NCBI RefSeq assembly: GCF_004138135.1
Contig: NZ_RYFD01000012.1
Location: forward strand, 22,838-86,837
DNA from: Candidatus Oscillochloris fontis
Lineage (GTDB): Bacteria > Chloroflexota > Chloroflexia > Chloroflexales > Chloroflexaceae
Length of the DNA: 64,000 nucleotides
Direction of reading: 5' to 3'
The notes beneath the pieces are model-generated. The model was not told the DNA's origin and searched no databases. It was given only the letters and a program-made list of their open reading frames with translations. The translations under genes were made by a program, and so were the position numbers. Shown piece by piece: positions 60,671 through 64,000 of the stretch; position 1 is the stretch's first letter, and each line of letters starts with the position of its first letter.

Positions 60671-62836
60671 ATGCAGATCACCACCTTCCCGGTCTACTCG
60701 AAGTTAGCCGATGCAGCAGAGATTCCAGTGGAGGTTGCCAAGAACGTACCACCAGGTTGGCAACTCTCGCAGCACCAGATCGAGACCTACGCGGCATTGT
60801 GTAGCAGTGACGTTGATGTGGTGATCAACACGGCGATGACCGGGGATGGGAAGAGTTTGGCGGGATACTTACCGACCTTGATTGATCCCAGTCGTGGTGC
60901 CTTCGGGATGTATCCAACTAATGAGTTAGCTTACGATCAGCGTCGTCAGTTTGATGAGTACAACCGGGCCTTTGCCAACCAACTGACTTTTATGAGTCTT
61001 ACTGGGGAGGTACTAGGGAATTTTATTAGTGAACGGTCTGAATTCGCCCGCCGGGCCGAGGCACTTGCCGCATTGATGCAGGATCATCAAGTACTCCTTA
61101 CAAATCCTGACATCTTCCATCTGATGATTAATTACCGTTACGGATCAAATATCCTCTCGATCCAAGAATTACCTGCCCTCGTCAATGCATGCTACAAAAA
61201 CTATATTTTCGATGAGTTTCATATCTTTAATACACCCCAGATGGTCTCAGCAATAACAGCAATGCTCTTTCTTCAAGCAACGGCACCGCAAGTTGCGCAT
61301 AAACGTCCACGGTTTCTATTCTCTTCAGCAACACCAAATCCTATTTTTGCCAAACTTTTACGCGAAAGCAATCTGCGGGTTCGTGAAATTCAAGGTATTT
61401 ATAGCCATCAACCCGGCAGTGATTACCGTCAGGTGCTTCATGGTACGGAACTGAACCTGCATAAATTAAATGAACAACAAACACTAGAACAATGGCTTCA
61501 AGCCAATCTTACTGTCATTCAAAATCATTGGTCTAATGTAAGTGAACCACGTCCACGTGGTGTCATCATTGTAAATAGTGTTGTGGAAGCACGCCGAATT
61601 GCCCGTATGCTACAAACTCAGCTACCTTCATTGAAGATTGGTGAGAATACAGGCCTAACCGACACTGAGCGACGTCGGATGGCAATGGAGCACGCCGATA
61701 TTATCGTTGGTACCTCAACCATAGATGTTGGAGTAGATTTCAATATCAGTCTACTGATTTTTGAGGCACCGGATGCGGGTACCTTCTTGCAGCGCTTTGG
61801 TCGCTTAGGTCGTGTTCGCCGTAATCAGCCCGCGTTTGCTCATTATGAGGCCCATGCGCTATTTAATGGGAAGACCCCCTGGATCTATGACAACTTTATC
61901 AAGGAGTTGAACGAACGTCAGATCCAAGAGGGTGATACAGTTGATCGTCCGACGACCTTACGTGATGCAATAGTAGCGGCCTCTCCTTCAACAACGGGTT
62001 TTGCTCGCTATATACGCCGTTGGGGTGCATTACAAGCGGCACATATCATTGCTGGAATGGAAGAGCGACGCCTTGGCGGAAGCCATGCTGAGGCAGCCAC
62101 AAAACTTCGGGAGCAGTACCAGAAAACCCTTGGGCTAAAGAGTATTGGTAGCGCACTTAAGCGGTATCGCAGTCTGCTCAATAGTAAGAATGAACCAAAC
62201 AGTCCACAATGCAAGGCTATTCTTGATGAAGTACTGTCGTTTCGTGGTAGCTCACCCTTCCAAGTGGTAGTTTGGGATGACTCGACTGATCCATCAACAT
62301 TTTTGAGTTATGACGCCCTTGTGATTGCCCAGAGTAGTGATCTCTGCCTTGCTGACCACGAGCCATTTCAGGAGGCACTAGCCATACGTTACCCAGACCC
62401 ACAAGAACGGAAAGCGGTACAAGATCGCTTTCGCTACTGTCTCAGTAGTAATGATCATCCTGTGGTGCTCTATGTTGAATCATTCTTACCTGATCGTGAA
62501 CGGTTAATTCTTCAGATTGACCGATTTGAGCCAAGAATCCAGTCTAATCAGGCCATACTGCTCAATGGTCTCTCAATTAAGCGACCCATCAACGAAGACA
62601 CTAAACAACTGAATATGATTTTACGTAGGCAGCGAGTAGTTGGTTATATTACAACCAAAGAACCGAAAGAACTGCGCCAGAAGCTGAAGTTACCTTCATT
62701 CTTTCCTCTTTACATCCTGCATGACAGCCACGAAAAGCCTTATACATTGGCTTTGGGACAAGCGGCACTGCTATTGGAAGCAGAAGCCCTCTGGCTTAAA
62801 CGTAAGGATGAAGAAGACGAGCCAATCATCTTATAG
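60671..62836 (+). CDS. cas3: CRISPR-associated helicase Cas3' (type I-D)
   Basis: 721 residues from ATG 60671 (AGGAG 6 bases upstream). DExH helicase without an HD nuclease: Walker A TAMTGDGKSLAG, Walker B FDEFHIF, motif III FSSATPN, motif V GTSTIDVGVDF and motif VI QRFGRLGRVRR. The lack of an HD domain is normal for type I-D, where the nuclease is in Cas10d, encoded next. It unwinds target DNA after Cascade binding. The gene is 6 bases upstream of cas10d. It has lower GC than the genes to the left. Confidence 0.92.
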   Translation: MQITTFPVYSKLADAAEIPVEVAKNVPPGWQLSQHQIETYAALCSSDVDVVINTAMTGDGKSLAGYLPTLIDPSRGAFGMYPTNELAYDQRRQFDEYNRAFANQLTFMSLTGEVLGNFISERSEFARRAEALAALMQDHQVLLTNPDIFHLMINYRYGSNILSIQELPALVNACYKNYIFDEFHIFNTPQMVSAITAMLFLQATAPQVAHKRPRFLFSSATPNPIFAKLLRESNLRVREIQGIYSHQPGSDYRQVLHGTELNLHKLNEQQTLEQWLQANLTVIQNHWSNVSEPRPRGVIIVNSVVEARRIARMLQTQLPSLKIGENTGLTDTERRRMAMEHADIIVGTSTIDVGVDFNISLLIFEAPDAGTFLQRFGRLGRVRRNQPAFAHYEAHALFNGKTPWIYDNFIKELNERQIQEGDTVDRPTTLRDAIVAASPSTTGFARYIRRWGALQAAHIIAGMEERRLGGSHAEAATKLREQYQKTLGLKSIGSALKRYRSLLNSKNEPNSPQCKAILDEVLSFRGSSPFQVVVWDDSTDPSTFLSYDALVIAQSSDLCLADHEPFQEALAIRYPDPQERKAVQDRFRYCLSSNDHPVVLYVESFLPDRERLILQIDRFEPRIQSNQAILLNGLSIKRPINEDTKQLNMILRRQRVVGYITTKEPKELRQKLKLPSFFPLYILHDSHEKPYTLALGQAALLLEAEALWLKRKDEEDEPIIL

Positions 62837-62842
62837 GAGCCG

Positions 62843-63937
62843 ATGATGATTCACCAAGAACTCCTGCGTCGTGCAGTTGCCTCACGTCACCCGATGATCC
62901 AGCACTTTGTTGAGACTCTGGCACCACACTTATTACTCGCTTTCAGTCGTATTCCTGCCCTAGGTGGCTCAGGGGCAGTGTTGCCAAGCCAACAAGAGAC
63001 AACACTTCCACCAGAGGCTATTGCTTATACGCCGGAAGTACGGGCACGGTTTGGGCAAGCCAATCCTGATCAGAGTCTTTCTGCTCACCTTTTTAATGGC
63101 ATTTTTGCCGGAGCACATATAGCTGAGCTATTGCCTCCAGCAAAACAATTGCAAGATATTGAATGGCAAGTCTGGATTCTCGGCTTCATCGTACACGACT
63201 ATACCAAAATACATGGTGTCTCGATTGATCCGCGCTATATCACACAGATTCGTAACATCATTGCGCACCAAGGTGAACGCCTCAATTTTGACGCATTTCT
63301 CCCGAATTGGCGTGACTACCTTGATGACATCACCTTTCTGGCCCAGAATACTCAGAAGGTAAAAGATGCGGCGATGAATTGGAGCCTCTATCCACACCTT
63401 CAACTTGATGAGCGCCGTATTCTTACGCTGCGTTACCTTGCTTCATTTGCTGATGTGCTTGTTCATATTACGCATCCAGCAGATGTTGCTGAACGCGACA
63501 GCCGAGGGCGTGATACAGCACAAAATCTCCGCTCTACGTTGGGCATGCTCTTTGGTGCTGCGCACCCACCGCGTTTAGCGTATCACCAACTAACTGAAGC
63601 ACGTGGGTTACTCTCAAACTTGATAAACAACAGTTTGATACGAGTTTTTGAGGGGCAAGGCTACCGTCCATACCTCTTTTTCCCTGATGGTGTCGTCTAT
63701 CTTGTTCCTGATGATGTACAGGCAACATTAGAAGGCGATGCCCTGATTGACGGACTATGGCGTGAGATTGGAGCAACACTAGCGGGAATTGGTGATGATC
63801 AATCCGAAATAAGCGATGATCTCAATGATCAGAGCGATATGGCAGATATTGAGGGTGGTTTACGGATTAGCCGTACTAAAGATTATATGAAAGTACCACC
63901 CGTTCTGTATGAGCTACTAACTCGGGGGTTGTGCTAG
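62843..63937 (+). CDS. cas10d: Cas10d/Csc3 HD-nuclease part (type I-D), frame ends early
   Basis: 364 codons visible from ATG 62843 (ATG 62846 is also possible). HD nuclease region: HLFNGIFAGAHI, GFIVHDYTKIHG (the HD pair), FADVLVHITHP. After a linker with GGLRISRTKDYMKVPPVLYELLT it stops at TAG 63935. Full Cas10d is about 900-1100 residues with palm and zinc parts after this point, so only the front third is coded before the stop. The rest may lie beyond the window, after an intron or insertion, or be lost. Confidence 0.85.
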   Translation: MMIHQELLRRAVASRHPMIQHFVETLAPHLLLAFSRIPALGGSGAVLPSQQETTLPPEAIAYTPEVRARFGQANPDQSLSAHLFNGIFAGAHIAELLPPAKQLQDIEWQVWILGFIVHDYTKIHGVSIDPRYITQIRNIIAHQGERLNFDAFLPNWRDYLDDITFLAQNTQKVKDAAMNWSLYPHLQLDERRILTLRYLASFADVLVHITHPADVAERDSRGRDTAQNLRSTLGMLFGAAHPPRLAYHQLTEARGLLSNLINNSLIRVFEGQGYRPYLFFPDGVVYLVPDDVQATLEGDALIDGLWREIGATLAGIGDDQSEISDDLNDQSDMADIEGGLRISRTKDYMKVPPVLYELLTRGLC

Positions 63938-64000
63938 TTGAAAATTGGTTCATAGCAGGTCTGGGAGGTTGACCAAAGACCTCCGGTGTGGTATGGCTGG
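63925..64000 (+). other. Possible insertion border within cas10d
   Basis: The frame stops here mid-domain. GTGCTAGTTGAAAATTGG folds as TGCTA...TAGCA (63933-63937 and 63954-63958) with an inner TGAA/TTCA pair, followed by GGAGGT...ACCTCC. Group II introns start with GTGYG and a similar small stem, so this could be an intron 5' end; the fifth base does not fit the consensus and the window ends too soon to test it. Confidence 0.3.

Overview
The window looks like chromosome from a filamentous Chloroflexota bacterium, probably Chloroflexales. The case rests on gene content, not on a database match: paired roadblock/MglA-type polarity genes, an mreBCD-mrdA-minCDE block, an AAA/VWA chelatase of the cobalt/magnesium type, Ser/Thr kinases with zinc ribbons, and a type VII-like (WXG100/EccC) locus. 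Genes are dense, and most gaps are filled by a few families of palindromic repeats.

Layout. 1-2.9 kb: 3' part of rho, a zinc-ribbon AIM24 protein and a roadblock protein. 3.1-8.6 kb: a sugar-type lipoprotein divergent from a large CHAT-ATPase-HEAT protein and a small Cro-like regulator. 8.7-10.9 kb: a KimA-like potassium importer behind a leader that ends in an intrinsic terminator. 11-13.4 kb: a minus-strand signalling cluster of roadblock, protoglobin, DUF4388-like and small GTPase. 13.6-17.1 kb: a two-component pair, ssb and a PfkB kinase. 17.2-23.5 kb: rpmH-rnpA-yidC-jag, an S1-domain protein and a fused AAA/VWA chelatase subunit. 23.9-30.7 kb: mreB, mreC, mreD, mrdA, minC, minD and minE for cell shape and division-site placement. 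30.8-38 kb: an AI-2E-type transporter, era with an unusual N-terminal extension, a Ser/Thr kinase, an EF-G paralogue and a cyclophilin. 38.3-47.9 kb: a TPR protein, a cation/proton antiporter followed by a 1491-residue hybrid histidine kinase, dapA-like, rsmI and a nucleotide-sugar epimerase/reductase. 48.2-52.5 kb: tRNA-Val(GAC), a VapBC-type pair, a CCA-adding enzyme, a membrane STAS protein and a 3-beta-HSD-like dehydrogenase.

52.5-59.4 kb is a type VII secretion-like locus: membrane FHA protein, Ser/Thr kinase, ubiquitin-fold/FHA protein, a three-ATPase EccC/EssC protein broken by an in-frame TAA, and a WXG100 protein. 59.4-64 kb begins a type I-D CRISPR-Cas operon: WYL regulator, HD-less Cas3 helicase and the HD part of Cas10d, whose frame stops after 364 codons at what may be an inserted element. 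The cas promoter sits between two inverted half-sites.

Three repeat families recur. Family A (triple palindrome with GGCGGC cores) and family B (GACGCAAAG arrays) each have one copy with terminal inverted repeats, so both look like non-autonomous mobile elements. Family C is a short palindromic element. No rRNA, replication origin, CRISPR array or complete transposase was seen. A recurring extended -10 (TGCTATAAT and close variants) appears upstream of several genes.
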